Source: Tritrichomonas musculus
Taxonomy: Eukaryota; Parabasalia; Tritrichomonadida; Tritrichomonadidae
Assembly (NCBI GenBank): GCA_039105265.1
Contig: JAPFFF010000002.1
Coordinates: 1,488,001-1,552,000 of the forward strand
Length of the DNA: 64,000 nucleotides
Direction of reading: 5' to 3'
Shown piece after piece: positions 36,424 to 47,305 of the stretch. Position 1 is the first letter of the stretch. Every line of letters begins with the position of its first letter. A program made the translations under genes and the position numbers. The notes under the pieces are model-generated. The model was not told the DNA's origin. It was given only the letters and a program-made list of their open reading frames with translations, and searched no databases.

Positions 36424-37269
36424 ATGATAAAAGCACCTCAAGTTTTTCTTTATATTTTGGATGGTATGATAATTATATCTCCTACAATTGGTTATATTGA
36501 TACAATGCGAATAATGATTAAAACACGTCGCTCAGATCATTATAATATCAATACAATTTTAATTATTTATTTTGCGCAAGGAACAAAGCTCCTATTTTAT
36601 TTTTACCATAAGTTTGCTACGCGTATTCTTGGTCAAATTATCATGCTTCTCTCATCAGCAACTATACTTACTTTGATTAAATTTATATATTGCGATAAAA
36701 AAGAAAAAATTGAAGTTTTATCGCCAGCTACTCAAAACAAAAAAGGAAATAGAACAGAAAACCAAATTGAAACAATATCACGAAAGCAAAAAAATGTCAC
36801 CTATTTTTTTAACATCCATTCGTCAGCGACTCTTTTTGATTTTATTATATCTTTTTCTTTATATCTTATAATTATTTATTTAACCTTTAGATTCTTTTTT
36901 TCTCTATTTGGCTCAAAAGCAGTCGATTTTCTTGGAATCATTTCTAATCTTGCTGAAGCATTAACCTCATTTCCAACTTTTATTCGTGTTGTAATTCATC
37001 AAGACGCTTTAACTACATCTCCACTTCTTGTGCTTCAGTACTTATGTGGTGATATGTTGAAAATTGGAGTATATTCGATCAGTAAAGCTCCTTGGTCCTT
37101 CTTTTTTGGTGCATTTTGTCAACTTTCTGTTGATATCATCACAAATAAATGCTTTTTAAGATTATATATAAAACGTTCTAAGAAAAAGTTAAATTCTGAA
37201 AATTCCCCTCTGATGTTTGATGTTCCACCAGAAGCTTATGTTGAAATGGAAGAAAATGAAAATTTATAG
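36424..37269 (+). CDS. PQ-loop membrane protein (SLC66A2/ANY1-like)
   Basis: This 281-residue multi-pass membrane protein has two similar halves of about three helices each. In half one, ISPTIGYIDTMRIMIKTR holds the place of the PQ-loop Pro, then ILIIYFAQGTKLLFYFYH and RILGQIIMLLSSATIL. Half two is FLGIISNLAEALTSFPTFIRV with LLVLQYLCGDMLKIG. These halves and the length match the PQLC1/SLC66A2/ANY1 branch, which acts in endosome/Golgi lipid asymmetry. The canonical Gln after Pro is not conserved in either half. A charged cytosolic loop separates the halves. Confidence 0.7.
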   Translation: MIKAPQVFLYILDGMIIISPTIGYIDTMRIMIKTRRSDHYNINTILIIYFAQGTKLLFYFYHKFATRILGQIIMLLSSATILTLIKFIYCDKKEKIEVLSPATQNKKGNRTENQIETISRKQKNVTYFFNIHSSATLFDFIISFSLYLIIIYLTFRFFFSLFGSKAVDFLGIISNLAEALTSFPTFIRVVIHQDALTTSPLLVLQYLCGDMLKIGVYSISKAPWSFFFGAFCQLSVDIITNKCFLRLYIKRSKKKLNSENSPLMFDVPPEAYVEMEENENL

Positions 37270-37358
37270 GATCAAAAAAATAGCATTAAAGACTCTTGAA
37301 TTTAAGTGATATAACTCGAAATTGGTGTTATAACCAATGATTGTATATTTTAGCCAAG

Positions 37359-37710
37359 TAGGCCTTATTTTTTTTACATCACAAATACTATAAACGTCTT
37401 TTTAACGTCTTTTTTCATAAAATAACGATTTTTTGATTTGTAGTATCAATGAAACTTTTTGAATGCGAATAAATTTTTTTTTATTTTATGAAGAATCAAA
37501 AATAATATTATTTAATTTGAAAAACATTTTACTATTTTATCTTTTTATTTTTAAATTATTTAAAACATTTTTAATATAAAAAAATAATTGTAGATCAAGA
37601 TAAAAATAAAAAACTAATATCGAGAAAATAACGTATTTACAATTGTAATTACAATTGTAATTTTTAAACGGACAAGATGTATACAATTGTAAATACAAAA
37701 ACCAAGGCTT
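37359..37710. mobile_element. MITE copy 1 (352 bp, MULE-like)
   Basis: This is an inverted, closely matching copy of 42466-42805. Imperfect ends: TAGGCCTTATTTTTTTTACA at the left, AAGCCTTGGTTTTTG (complement) at the right. Flanks TTAGCCAAG (37350-37358) and ATAGCCAAG (37711-37719) match in eight of nine bases, a target duplication. It contains self-complementary ACAATTGTAATTACAATTGT. A 12-bp internal duplication explains the extra length over copy 2. Confidence 0.85.
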
Positions 37711-37719
37711 ATAGCCAAG

Positions 37720-38200
37720 ATTTTAGTATTATGTTTTTCAGAAAATTAAGTTTTTTTTTTAAAAAAAAAAGATTTGAAAAAGCAAGCTTATTAAGAGCTC
37801 AAAGTAATGGCATGATAATAAATGAAGGAGTTATGATCATCATTATCAATATATAGTAGGAATAATGCATTCATTTGTTATATTAATTTGATTTTAGTTC
37901 CATTCTCTAGTTGCTTTTCATTTTCAGCATAACTATTATATTATTATGCATCCATTTGTCAAAGTTCTTACCTCAATCTATGTGTATACAAATATTAATA
38001 AATAGATCTAAGATGACAATAAGTAAGCCGTTTCTTTTGTGAATGAAATATTTTTATTTTTTGGTAATCTAGAAATTATGATAATGAAAATTTTCAAAGC
38101 ATAAACATAAAAAAAAAATATCATATACTTTTACTTTATCTATTCTTCATATAAATTATAAGAAATATTAGGTATAAGTTATAACAAGATAGAAATAAAA
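37720..38200. other. AT-rich spacer
   Basis: No coding region. It contains homopolymer runs and the 3' flank of the methyltransferase gene. Nothing else is recognised. Confidence 0.5.
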
Positions 38201-39187
38201 TTAAATTTTGAGGAGGTAATATTGAGAATAATGCTTTCCATTTGAATCAAATTCTATTTTAACATCTTCATTTCTTTCATTGTCCTTGTTTGGTTTCATC
38301 GATATTGAACCTTTAATTGGTACGTTTGAATGTACTTCAATGGGGTCATTTAGATAGCAAATAGTTTGGTAATAGCAAGTTTCGTCGTGGTAAGGTGAAG
38401 TTGTAAATCTAATTGTTTTATGTGGGCAATTGAAAAAAACATCAAACCAAATAACAAATGAATGCATTATGTTATCTTGATCAGGAAGAAGTTCAAATGG
38501 AGCATTAAATGATAAATCTTCTTTCTTTATTGTTTTCATATCAAATGTTTTAAATAAGCAATCTTTTGCTAATATTCCACGAGTTGGACACGACTCAATA
38601 AGAGGTTCAACAAGTGCGACTTTCTTCATTGCAGAAAATTTGAAACCATAAACATTATCCCAGAATCCTATTTTTTCGGATCTATATTCAGAATCTTCAA
38701 TACCAGTAAAAATAAGGCGTGATTCAGAAGGAAGAATAATGCCATCTTCTTTCAAAAACCTATCGCGTGCGACAATTAAAGAAGGAATCATACTATCGAA
38801 TAGTAAACATGAACCCATATAATCACATATAATAAAGTCCACTTTTTCTGGAAGCTCTACTTCTTCTAGTTTTCCATGTATAATCTTGATAACAGCTGAA
38901 AATCCGTTCAATTTGACAATTTTCTCTGCATATTCAGCAATAGACGACTGTTCTACAGCATAGACAACGCGTGCGCCAGCTTGGGCAGCCCACATAGCAA
39001 ATATACCAGTTCCTGTTCCAGCATCAAGCACAGCTTTTCCTTTGATTCGTTCTTTATTTTCAAATATTGCATTTTTGAATGATCTCATCCTATATTTATC
39101 TTTTAGAAGATCTTCATGAGCTGTATAGTGAGCATAACTATCAAAATAAAAATCGCAAGATTGCTTGTTCATTGTTTCATCAGCCAT
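38201..39187 (-). CDS. PRMT-like protein arginine methyltransferase, altered acidic loop
   Basis: This 328-residue class I PRMT would move a methyl group from SAM to arginine. It has SYAHYTAHEDLLKD, the SAM-binding VLDAGTGTGIFAMWAAQAGA (about 53-72), Glu79, and the C-terminal beta barrel. The loop that normally holds two glutamates (EWMG...YESM) reads DYMGSCLLFDSM, so both are Asp (122 and 131), with normal spacing. The THW loop is replaced by TCYYQ. Length fits the family. AATCATTTGACC lies a few bases before the ATG, a good parabasalid initiator. Substrate and product type are uncertain. Confidence 0.85.
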   Translation of the reverse strand: MADETMNKQSCDFYFDSYAHYTAHEDLLKDKYRMRSFKNAIFENKERIKGKAVLDAGTGTGIFAMWAAQAGARVVYAVEQSSIAEYAEKIVKLNGFSAVIKIIHGKLEEVELPEKVDFIICDYMGSCLLFDSMIPSLIVARDRFLKEDGIILPSESRLIFTGIEDSEYRSEKIGFWDNVYGFKFSAMKKVALVEPLIESCPTRGILAKDCLFKTFDMKTIKKEDLSFNAPFELLPDQDNIMHSFVIWFDVFFNCPHKTIRFTTSPYHDETCYYQTICYLNDPIEVHSNVPIKGSISMKPNKDNERNEDVKIEFDSNGKHYSQYYLLKI

Positions 39188-40508
39188 TTTGTGGTCAAAT
39201 GATTTGTATCGAATTTTAATTGATTATTCAAATGATTACTCAAAATATAAAACACTTATATGACTCATATCTCATGATGCAAAAAAAAAAAAAAAAAAAA
39301 ATATAAACCTTACTCACTCAAAATATATTAACAAATAAGGTATTTTTATGAAATTAAAAAATAATAATAATAAAAACATCATTTAGGGTAGACTGACATG
39401 ATTTTTTTTTCCTTTTCAATATTGAATAAGCTCATAGAATATTAATTTCAAAGGAGCTCTTTCGGAAAAAGTTTAGGTCAAATACCTAAAATATTTGCCT
39501 CTAACGATCGATATTAAAAGCAAAATGCAAAAAATAAAAATCGACCAAAACCTAAAAAAAAATGTTCAAAAGTTTTTCATCTAACTGAATATGTCAAAAA
39601 ACCCATCTAATTTCACAAAATAATATTATAAAAAATATTCCAAATTAAGAAAATCGTTCCAAAAAACATAAAATTGAAATGTATTAGTTATGAAGGTAAT
39701 AAATATATACTTTTTGTAAGAAAATAAAAAAACTTTTTTGGCTATATGTAAAAAAATTGTTTTTCTAAATTTTTTAAATCAACTATTAATATTAATGATT
39801 ATTATTCCCAAATAATATTTTCCAATTTTTTTTCATAATTTTTGATTAATTAATTGAAAAGTTCCTTTAGATATGATTCAAAAAAAGATTTTAAATTGAG
39901 AACCATCGTTTTTATCTTTTCTCAAATAATGATGGATATAGGAGTTTAGAATATTTTATTTAGGAATATCATTTTATAAAATTATTTTTTATTAAAATTA
40001 TTTATATTATATATTAAAATCAATCATTGTAATATAAAAGGAAATATAATAATTAAAATACTCAAAGTATTCGAAGATATCAATTTTCCAGCTAAAAGAA
40101 AATATTTCAATATCTATTGAAAATTAATTCATCATATAATTATATTTTATTTCAAAAAATGATTTATATTTTATAAAACTAAATCATATTTATTAAATAT
40201 ATATAAAATAAAAAATATAATAATATTTATATATTATAAATATTACGTATACACCAATATTTAAATATTTTTCCATTAATAGAATAATTTCAGAAATTTT
40301 TTATTTGTTAATTGAAAATATGAATCTTTATATCGCATCATATATTTCAGATATATAAAAAATAATTTATTTATAATTGTTTATATATATTTCTGTTAAA
40401 TATTATTTAACTAATTTTTGATAAATGCAAATTTTCCACAAGGAATGATTTTTGTATGAACTCAGTGAAAATAAGCTTTTCAAAAAGTTTGATCATGTCA
40501 GCCTACCC
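39188..40508. other. Long AT-rich spacer
   Basis: No supported gene. It contains an A20 run at about 39281-39300 and many T runs. Upstream part of the methyltransferase gene on one side, 3' flank of the coiled-coil gene on the other. Confidence 0.5.
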
Positions 40509-41606
40509 TTAAATAATATGAAGAGCAGCTCTTCTTTGGGCAATTTGTTTTTCTTGTGAAATTCGAGCAATTTCTTTTTTCAGTGTTTCATTATCAGCCC
40601 TTACTTTCATCAAAATAGATTCACGTTCTTTTAATTTTGAATTTAATTCTGATAATTGCTTTTGATAGTTTTGGACTTCGTTATTACCTTCTCTTTTTTT
40701 TGACTCTTTTTTTTTTACAGCGAGCAATTGCATACGAAGTGTTTCACTTTCTTGCGTGGCTTTAAGGATATCATTTTTATGCCTCTTTTCAGAAGTATTT
40801 ATTGATTTGTTTATTGTTCGAACTTTTTCTTGGATTTCTTTAATATTTCTTTTAATTTCAATAGTATCTTTTTTTTGTTTTTCTGAGTTACGCTTAACTT
40901 GTTCTTTGTAGTTGGCATCTATGCCGTCCAACTCATCTCTAAGTTGCTCCATTTGGGAAATATGTCTATTTTCCAATTCTTCGAGAGTGTTAACACATTC
41001 TTGAAGCTGGCGTTTATATTCAAGCAGGGAACTGAGCCTATTTTGGTTCATCTCCTTAAGCTTGGCTTCTAAAGATTGAATCATCATACTTTGGTACTCG
41101 TGTGTACGTTCAATGTCTTCTTCTGTACTATTATTAATAGAATTATCTACTTGAGTGGTTTGCGTCTTCATTTTATTAATTAAGCCAATTGTTCTTTTAA
41201 TCTCTTCTTCAACAGGTTTTGATTTTTCAATTTCTTTTTGCTCACACATTTTATCTATTTCTTCATAAGTATTTTCAAAATCTTCTTTTAAAGATTTTGT
41301 TTCTAATTCATTGTGTTGAAGTAATTCGTTCACTATTTGCTCATGCTCTTTGATCATTTTGGCTATTAAAATTTGCTTATCTGTCATTTTATGAATTATT
41401 TTACCTTTTTTTGCATGTTGAATTTGCTCTGATTTCATATTTAATCGGTTCTTATCATCTTCAGCAACACTAATTTGTGCCTGAAGAGATTGATAATATT
41501 CGGCAAAGTATTTAATCCTACTATCCTTTATATTTATCTCTTGTTGTACATTGTATTGTAAATTATTGAGACGTCTATCAAGATAAGGACGATGTGTCGT
41601 AGTCAT
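40509..41606 (-). CDS. Long coiled-coil protein, unknown
   Basis: This 365-residue protein is Glu/Lys/Gln-rich over nearly its whole length, with heptad hydrophobics (ELENRHISQMEQLRDEL, IKEIQEKVRTINKSI, LKERESILMKVRADNE). It is probably a rod-like structural or cytoskeletal protein. No globular domain, signal peptide or membrane segment is seen. The C-terminus is short and basic (RRAALHII). Host gene; the upstream region (TTCAAAAAT before ATG) is compatible with an initiator. Confidence 0.6.
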   Translation of the reverse strand: MTTTHRPYLDRRLNNLQYNVQQEINIKDSRIKYFAEYYQSLQAQISVAEDDKNRLNMKSEQIQHAKKGKIIHKMTDKQILIAKMIKEHEQIVNELLQHNELETKSLKEDFENTYEEIDKMCEQKEIEKSKPVEEEIKRTIGLINKMKTQTTQVDNSINNSTEEDIERTHEYQSMMIQSLEAKLKEMNQNRLSSLLEYKRQLQECVNTLEELENRHISQMEQLRDELDGIDANYKEQVKRNSEKQKKDTIEIKRNIKEIQEKVRTINKSINTSEKRHKNDILKATQESETLRMQLLAVKKKESKKREGNNEVQNYQKQLSELNSKLKERESILMKVRADNETLKKEIARISQEKQIAQRRAALHII

Positions 41607-41901
41607 ATTTTTGAACGTTTAGAATTTTTCTTTTACTTAATAACTGACAAAGGTAATTACACTCTGTTGAAAAAAATAAAATTTCAAATCGAGTGCTATC
41701 AAATGACCATTCAAAAAATTGAATACTATGATCGGAGAAAAGTGCCATCGTAAACTATTCAAGTAACTAAATAATCTTGGCTTTTGTATCCAGTCTGACC
41801 GATTCTATGAGATTATTCAAATTGGCTCAAAGCCTTTATGCCCTTCACTCTCAATTTTTCTGAAGAAAAAAAACATGCTCTCAGAAACAAATTGAATGAT
41901 C

Positions 41902-41917
41902 ATAGAATTGCAAAATA
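41902..41917 (+). repeat. 16-bp target duplication, left
   Basis: ATAGAATTGCAAAATA here is repeated exactly at 55466-55481, immediately outside the two ends of the composite element. In the left flank it is preceded by C, in the right flank followed by AAC, so exactly 16 bases are duplicated. Confidence 0.85.
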
Positions 41918-42284
41918 TGTTGTACTAGATATTCCAACATTTTGTTCTCAATTTTTGGAATTTGAGAAAGCTTATTGAAAATATTGATAAATTGAATGCT
42001 ACGAAAAATTTTTTCTCAAAAAGTGAGGAAATTTTTGAAAAATATCAAATTTGCTGGAAAAGAATTAAAATAAAATAAAATAAAAAAATAAATAATAAAA
42101 AAATGCTTTATAGAATCTCTTTGAAAACTGATTGAGAGCATCACTGAAATAATTGAGAGAAATTTTCGATCTTCTCAATTTAAAAAAATTAATTGAGAGC
42201 ACTATGAAATAATTGAGAAAATCTTTTTATCTTCTCAATTTAAGTAAAATGATTTTTTAAAAAAGATACAGTCTTTACGGGATT

Positions 42285-42435
42285 ATAACGGAAATATTCA
42301 CTTTAATAACGGAAAAGTTCATTTTAATAACGGAAAAGTTCATTATGATAACGGAAAAGTTCATTATGATAACGGAAAAGTTCATTTTAATAACGGAAAA
42401 GTTCATTATGATAACGGAAAAAATTATTTTAATCA
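42285..42435. repeat. 21-bp tandem array in left Tc1-like arm
   Basis: About seven units of AACGGAAAAGTTCATT(TTA/ATG)AT-type sequence. The inverted array at about 46340-46505 is its partner in the right arm. Confidence 0.85.
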
Positions 42436-42465
42436 AAATAATTCCAATAATTAAATGTTCTAGCT

Positions 42466-42805
42466 AAGCCTTGGTTTTTGTATTTACAATTGTATACAAC
42501 TTGTCCGTTTAAAAATTACAATTGTAATTACAATTGTAAATACGTTATTTTCTCGATATTAGTTTTTTATTTTTATCTTGATCTACAATTATTTTTTTAT
42601 ATTAAAAATGTTTTAAATAATTTAAAAATAAAAAGATAAAATAGTAAAATGTTTTTCAAATTAAATAATATTATTTTTGATTCTTCATAAAATAAAAAAA
42701 AATTTATTCGCATTCAAAAAGTTTCATTGATACTACAAATCAAAAAATCGTTATTTTATGAAAAAAGACGTTTATAGTATTTGTGATGTAAAAAAATAAG
42801 GCCTA
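42466..42805. mobile_element. MITE copy 2 (340 bp, MULE-like) inside Tc1-like arm
   Basis: The insertion is flanked by a perfect 9-bp duplication GTTCTAGCT (42457-42465 and 42806-42814). The opposite arm at about 46296-46317 keeps the uninterrupted sequence with one copy of GTTCTAGCT (as complement), so the insertion postdates the symmetric arms. Ends AAGCCTTGG and AAGGCCTA; it is an inverted relative of 37359-37710. A 9-bp duplication fits Mutator-like mobilisation. Confidence 0.92.
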
Positions 42806-43444
42806 GTTCTAGCTCATATCATCAATTATCTATTGTGATATATACACTTATATATACATAAGTGTATGTATTTTATTTATTTGGTTATTTTTCTAATAAT
42901 ATTTAATGATCAAAAAAAAAAAAAACAATATTTCAAGGTTTTGTTTATTTGAATGTTATCCTAAATGCATTTTTACTTGGATAAGAATTTATTTTAATAA
43001 ATATTATAAGTTATTTTTGTTAAAATTAAAAAAGATTTAGAATCAATTATTTATTTATTTATTTTTTTTTTTTTTACTCGAATTGATTAATTAAATAATG
43101 TTGATTTCAAAGTTTATATGATTACTGATATTGATTTCTATGATATTGAATTCAATGATGTTAAATTCGACATTAATGAGATAAGTGCTGTTGAATTCGA
43201 TGTTGTTAAATTCGATGCTGTTGAATTCAATATTGTAGAAATAAAAATTATTGGAAATAATGCTAATGTATTTGGTAATAATATTGATATATTTGTAAAA
43301 TTTCCTGTCATAATAATCATTTAAATTTGATAATGGCATACAATTCACTGGCAGAATTTCTATTCAAAAATATTTAAATTTGAATGATAATAATGTCATA
43401 TATCATATCCAAAATATAGAAATATTAACACATCATTTAAATAG

Positions 43445-45393
43445 ATGAACAAAGAAGACGAATCTCCAGATGATTTCTTCGATATAACAGAAGATGAACC
43501 ATATGTAAAGACATTGTTTATTCTTGACAATATTCAGAATTCTGATACTTCTGAAAAAAAATTGCAAATTCAAATTGATGTTTGCAAATATATTTTTTCG
43601 AAAGAATATTCAAAAAATAATAAAGTGAAATTTGGGATTGCAACAAGTGGTCCTGAAGAAGGAATTAGATGCACACCAACAAATTTATTGCAAGGCTTAC
43701 AAATTGTTTTAAGTAATATTGTAATTGCAAATATAGGAGAAACTAATATATTTAAAGTCATCAAAGAATCAATATTAAGTCTAAAAGATAAGCATGAAAA
43801 TGAAGTACATAGAATACATTGCTTTTTGAACGAAAATTATTATATCCCCGAAGAAAAAATCGTGAAAATCAAAAGAATGAGCAATGAGTATGGAGTAATA
43901 TTGGACTTTTTTTTCATATGCGATTATCTAGCAGATTGTGAGCAATACATGGAATTAACTTCTGATTACAGTATATGCAAAATTTTTAATACTAATGATA
44001 CAGATGATTATCTAATCACTAAACAAATTATAGATGATTTATTTGATTTATATAGTATATACATAGTGATAAATGATGACGAAGATATCAGTATTAATCT
44101 AATTGAAAGTGAAAATGATATATTGGATTACAGTGATGATAGTAATGAAATGATTGATGATAGTAATAACAAAGATGACGATGATGATGACATAGAATAT
44201 GACATTATGATTGATGATGGTAACCAAGAAGGTAACATGAAAATTGATGAAAATGATAAAGAAGAGGATGCCATAATTGATGAAAATGATAATGAAGATG
44301 ATGATCTTGGTAATAAAAACAAAAAAACCTCAAAAACAAAAGTCAAAAGGACTAGATTAAAAGCTTCAGATGCTCAGGCCATATATGATACTTACATCAC
44401 ACAAGGAGATGCTATGGCCAAAACATTATGCCAATCTTTCAAGTATAAAAAAACGACTTATTATAAAATAATTCAAAATAAAGGAAAAGTGACAGAAAAA
44501 TATAAAAAACCAGATCATCCAACAAAATGGGATAAACCAAAAATTGAAAAAGCAATTGAATATATAAATGATAACCCCGTCTTGACTCTGGAAGAAATAA
44601 TTGATAAGGCAGTTGAGGAATCAAATTTTCCCAGAGTTGCCAAATCCACTTTATCAAGCTATTTGAAAACTAGGCTGATAACAATGAAATCATGCCGTTT
44701 AGATCCAGTTGCACGAATCTGTGATGAAACTAAGGAAAGCAGAAAAACCTATTGCGCTGACTTTTTACGTAATTTATCTCGTACTTTTGTCTTCATTGAT
44801 GAAATGGGTTTTAGATGCTGCACACAAAGAAATCGTGGAAGAAGTCTCCGAGGCACAATTTGCAAAAGACTTGGGCCATTAATCAAAGCACCAACAGTCA
44901 ATGTATGCATGGCCGTGTCAAAAGATATCGGAATTTTGCATCACTCAGTAAAAAACTGTGCTTTTAATGGTGACTTGTTTTCTGACTTCATTGATGAATT
45001 GATTGAAAAATGCTTAAATTTAGAGCTTAAAAATATATGCTTTATAATGGACAATGTTCGTATGCATAAATCTCAGTCTGAAATCTCAGAAAAATGTAAA
45101 AAAATGGAATTGAAAGAGTTTTTTTACCAGTCTATAGTCCGGAACTTAATCCTATTGAAAATGCATTTTCTATAATAAAGTCTCATATTAAAAAATTATT
45201 TAGAACCAAATACTATCAGCAATTATTAGACACACAAAAGTTGTCATGGGGATTAAAAGCAAGAGCAAGAGAGAAAATTGTGATTGATTCGTTAAATGAA
45301 TCACTGGCTCGAATTGATACAACTGTCATGAATGAATTGTTTGCCCATATGTTGTCAGTTTTCCCAAGAGTATTTAATAATGAAGATATATAA
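43445..45393 (+). pseudogene. Tc1/mariner/IS630-like DDE transposase, frameshifted
   Basis: The first frame (to 45175) holds an acidic N-terminal region, an HTH-like region (about 300-390), IDEMGFRC (first Asp) and IMDNVRMHKSQ (second Asp). The third catalytic segment, YSPELNPIEN, lies in the -1 frame beginning around 45119-45125 and stays open to TAA at 45391-45393. A T7 run sits at the junction. The third acidic residue (Glu) is thus not reached in the first frame. The N-terminal 280 residues are not typical of Tc1 enzymes and may be a lineage-specific extension. Confidence 0.85.
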
Positions 45394-45454
45394 CTTTTAT
45401 TTCTTTAAAAGAGCCTATTTTATTTATTTATATTTACATGTATTTATTTAACAT

Positions 45455-45945
45455 CATTGAATTCGACAGCATTGAGTTCAGCAACATCGAATTCAAAAGC
45501 ATCGAATTTAACAACATCGAATTCAAAAGCATCGAATTCAACAGCATCGAATTCAACAACATCGAATTCAATAACATCGAATTCAACAGCATCGAATTCA
45601 ACAACATCGAATTTAACAACATCGAATTCAAAAGCATCGAATTCAATAACATCAAATTCAACAACATCGAATTCAACAACATCGAATTCAAAAGCATCGA
45701 ATTCAAAAGCATCGAATTCAATAACATCAAATTCAACAACATCGAATTCAAAAGCATCGAATTCAAAAGCATCGAATTCAATAACATCGAATTTAACAAC
45801 ATCGTATTTAACAACATCGAATTCAACAACATCAAATTCAAAAGCATCGAATTCAAAAGCATCGAATTCAAAAGCATCGAATTCAACAGCATCGAATTCA
45901 ACAGCATCGAATTTAACAACATCGAATTCAACAGCACTTATCTCA
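45455..45945 (+). repeat. 15-bp minisatellite in right Tc1-like arm
   Basis: About 33 units of the type AACATCGAATTCAAC/AAGCATCGAATTC. The left arm at 43139-43225 retains only a few units, so the array expanded here. All long open frames over this stretch are by-products of the repeat. Confidence 0.9.
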
Positions 45946-46339
45946 TTAATGTCGAATTTAACATCATTGAATTCAATATCATAGAAATCAATATCAGTAA
46001 TCATATAAACTTTGAAATCAACATTATTTAATTAATCAATTCGAGTAAAAAAAAAAAAATAAATAAATAAATAATTGATTCTAAATCTTTTTTAATTTTA
46101 ACAAAAATAACTTATAATATTTATTAAAATAAACTCTTATCCAAGTAAAAATGCATTTAGGATAACATTCAAATAAACAAAACCTTGAAATATTGTTTTT
46201 TTTTTTTTGATCATTAAATATTATTAGAAAAATAACCAAATAAATAAAATACATACACTTATGTATATATAAGTGTATATATCACAATAGATAATTGATG
46301 ATATGAGCTAGAACATTTAATTATTGGAATTATTTTGAT

Positions 46340-46505
46340 TAAAATAATTTTTTCCGTTATCATAATGTACTTTTCCGTTATTAAAATGAACTTTTCCGTT
46401 ATCATAATGAACTTTTCCGTTATCATAATGAACTTTTCCGTTATTAAAATGAACTTTTCCGTTATCATAATGAACTTTTCCGTTATTAAAGTGAATATTT
46501 CCGTT
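46340..46505. repeat. 21-bp tandem array in right Tc1-like arm
   Basis: Inverted partner of the array at 42285-42435, with units CTTTTCCGTTAT plus a TAAAATGAA- or CATAATGAA-type filler. Confidence 0.85.
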
Positions 46506-46634
46506 ATAATCCCGTAAAGACTGTAACAAATGATAATAACAAAAAATAAAAAATGATAATGGTTTATACAATTTGTGCGCATAGATTAATGCAAAATACC
46601 CACTAAAAGAATATGTAGAAAAGATTTGTAGAAA

Positions 46635-47125
46635 AATATTCCTTGTTATTGTTATTGCTATTGGAAGAGATTCTTTGTTATTGCTATTGCTTTTGGAAGA
46701 GATCCATTGTTATTGTTATTGCTTTTGGAAGAGATTCTTTGTTATTGTTATTGCTTTTGGAAGAGATTCTTTGTTATTGTTATTGCTTTTGGAAGAGATC
46801 CATTATTATTGTTATTGCTTTTGGAAGAGATTCTTTGTTATTGCTATTGCTTTTGGAAGAGATTCCTTGTTATTGCTATTGCTTTTGGAAGAGATCCATT
46901 GTTATTGTTATTGCTTTTGGAAGAGATTCTTTGTTATTGTTATTGCTTTTGGAAGAGATTCTTTGTTATTGTTATTGCTTTTGGAAGAGATCCATTGTTA
47001 TTGTTATTGCTTTTGGAAGAGATTCTTTGTTATTGTTATTGCTTTTGGAAGAGATCCATTGTTATTGCTATTGCTTTTGGAAGAGATTCCTTGTTATTGC
47101 TATTGCTATTGGAAGAGATTATTTG
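46635..47125 (+). repeat. 32-bp minisatellite in left TIR of the composite element
   Basis: About 15 units of GAAGAGATTCTTTGTTATTG then TTATTGCTTTTG. The partner array (inverted) is at about 54735-55005, with fewer units. Because 32 is not a multiple of three, all three frames stay open; these are not genes. Confidence 0.9.
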
Positions 47126-47305
47126 TTATTGGTATTTGTATATTTGTAAACTAATTTCAATCTTATTATTTAACTATTTTTTGAATTGAATTGAAAGATA
47201 ATTAATGATTGTAACTTTTTGAATGAATATTTTGTTTTAATAAAAATAATTTTATCAATAACTGTATTGATAAATATGATGTTATTTTAACAGCAAAACT
47301 GCAAT

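Larger units (their letters stand above)
42269..46523. mobile_element. Tc1/mariner-like transposon with long unequal arms
   Basis: Both ends are CAGTCTTTACGGG (and complement), flanked by TA at 42267-42268 and 46524-46525. At 55110 the homologous TIR of the host element has the same site with a single TA, i.e. the empty site. The inverted arms reach about 1 kb, holding a 21-bp tandem array at both ends and a 15-bp array mainly in the right arm. A 340-bp MITE lies in the left arm. The transposase between the arms is frameshifted. Confidence 0.92.

Noticed and set aside
40509-41606. Naming the coiled-coil protein as a myosin or SMC relative
   Set aside because: Only low-complexity heptads are visible; no head or hinge domain.
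45434-46031. Long open frames in several frames on both strands
   Set aside because: They arise from the 15-bp minisatellite; a repeat length divisible by three with no stop keeps all frames open.
46643-47189. Three overlapping 160-168-residue frames rich in Leu, Glu and Cys
   Set aside because: 32-bp tandem repeat read in three frames; the same happens at 54675-54997. No independent sign of coding.
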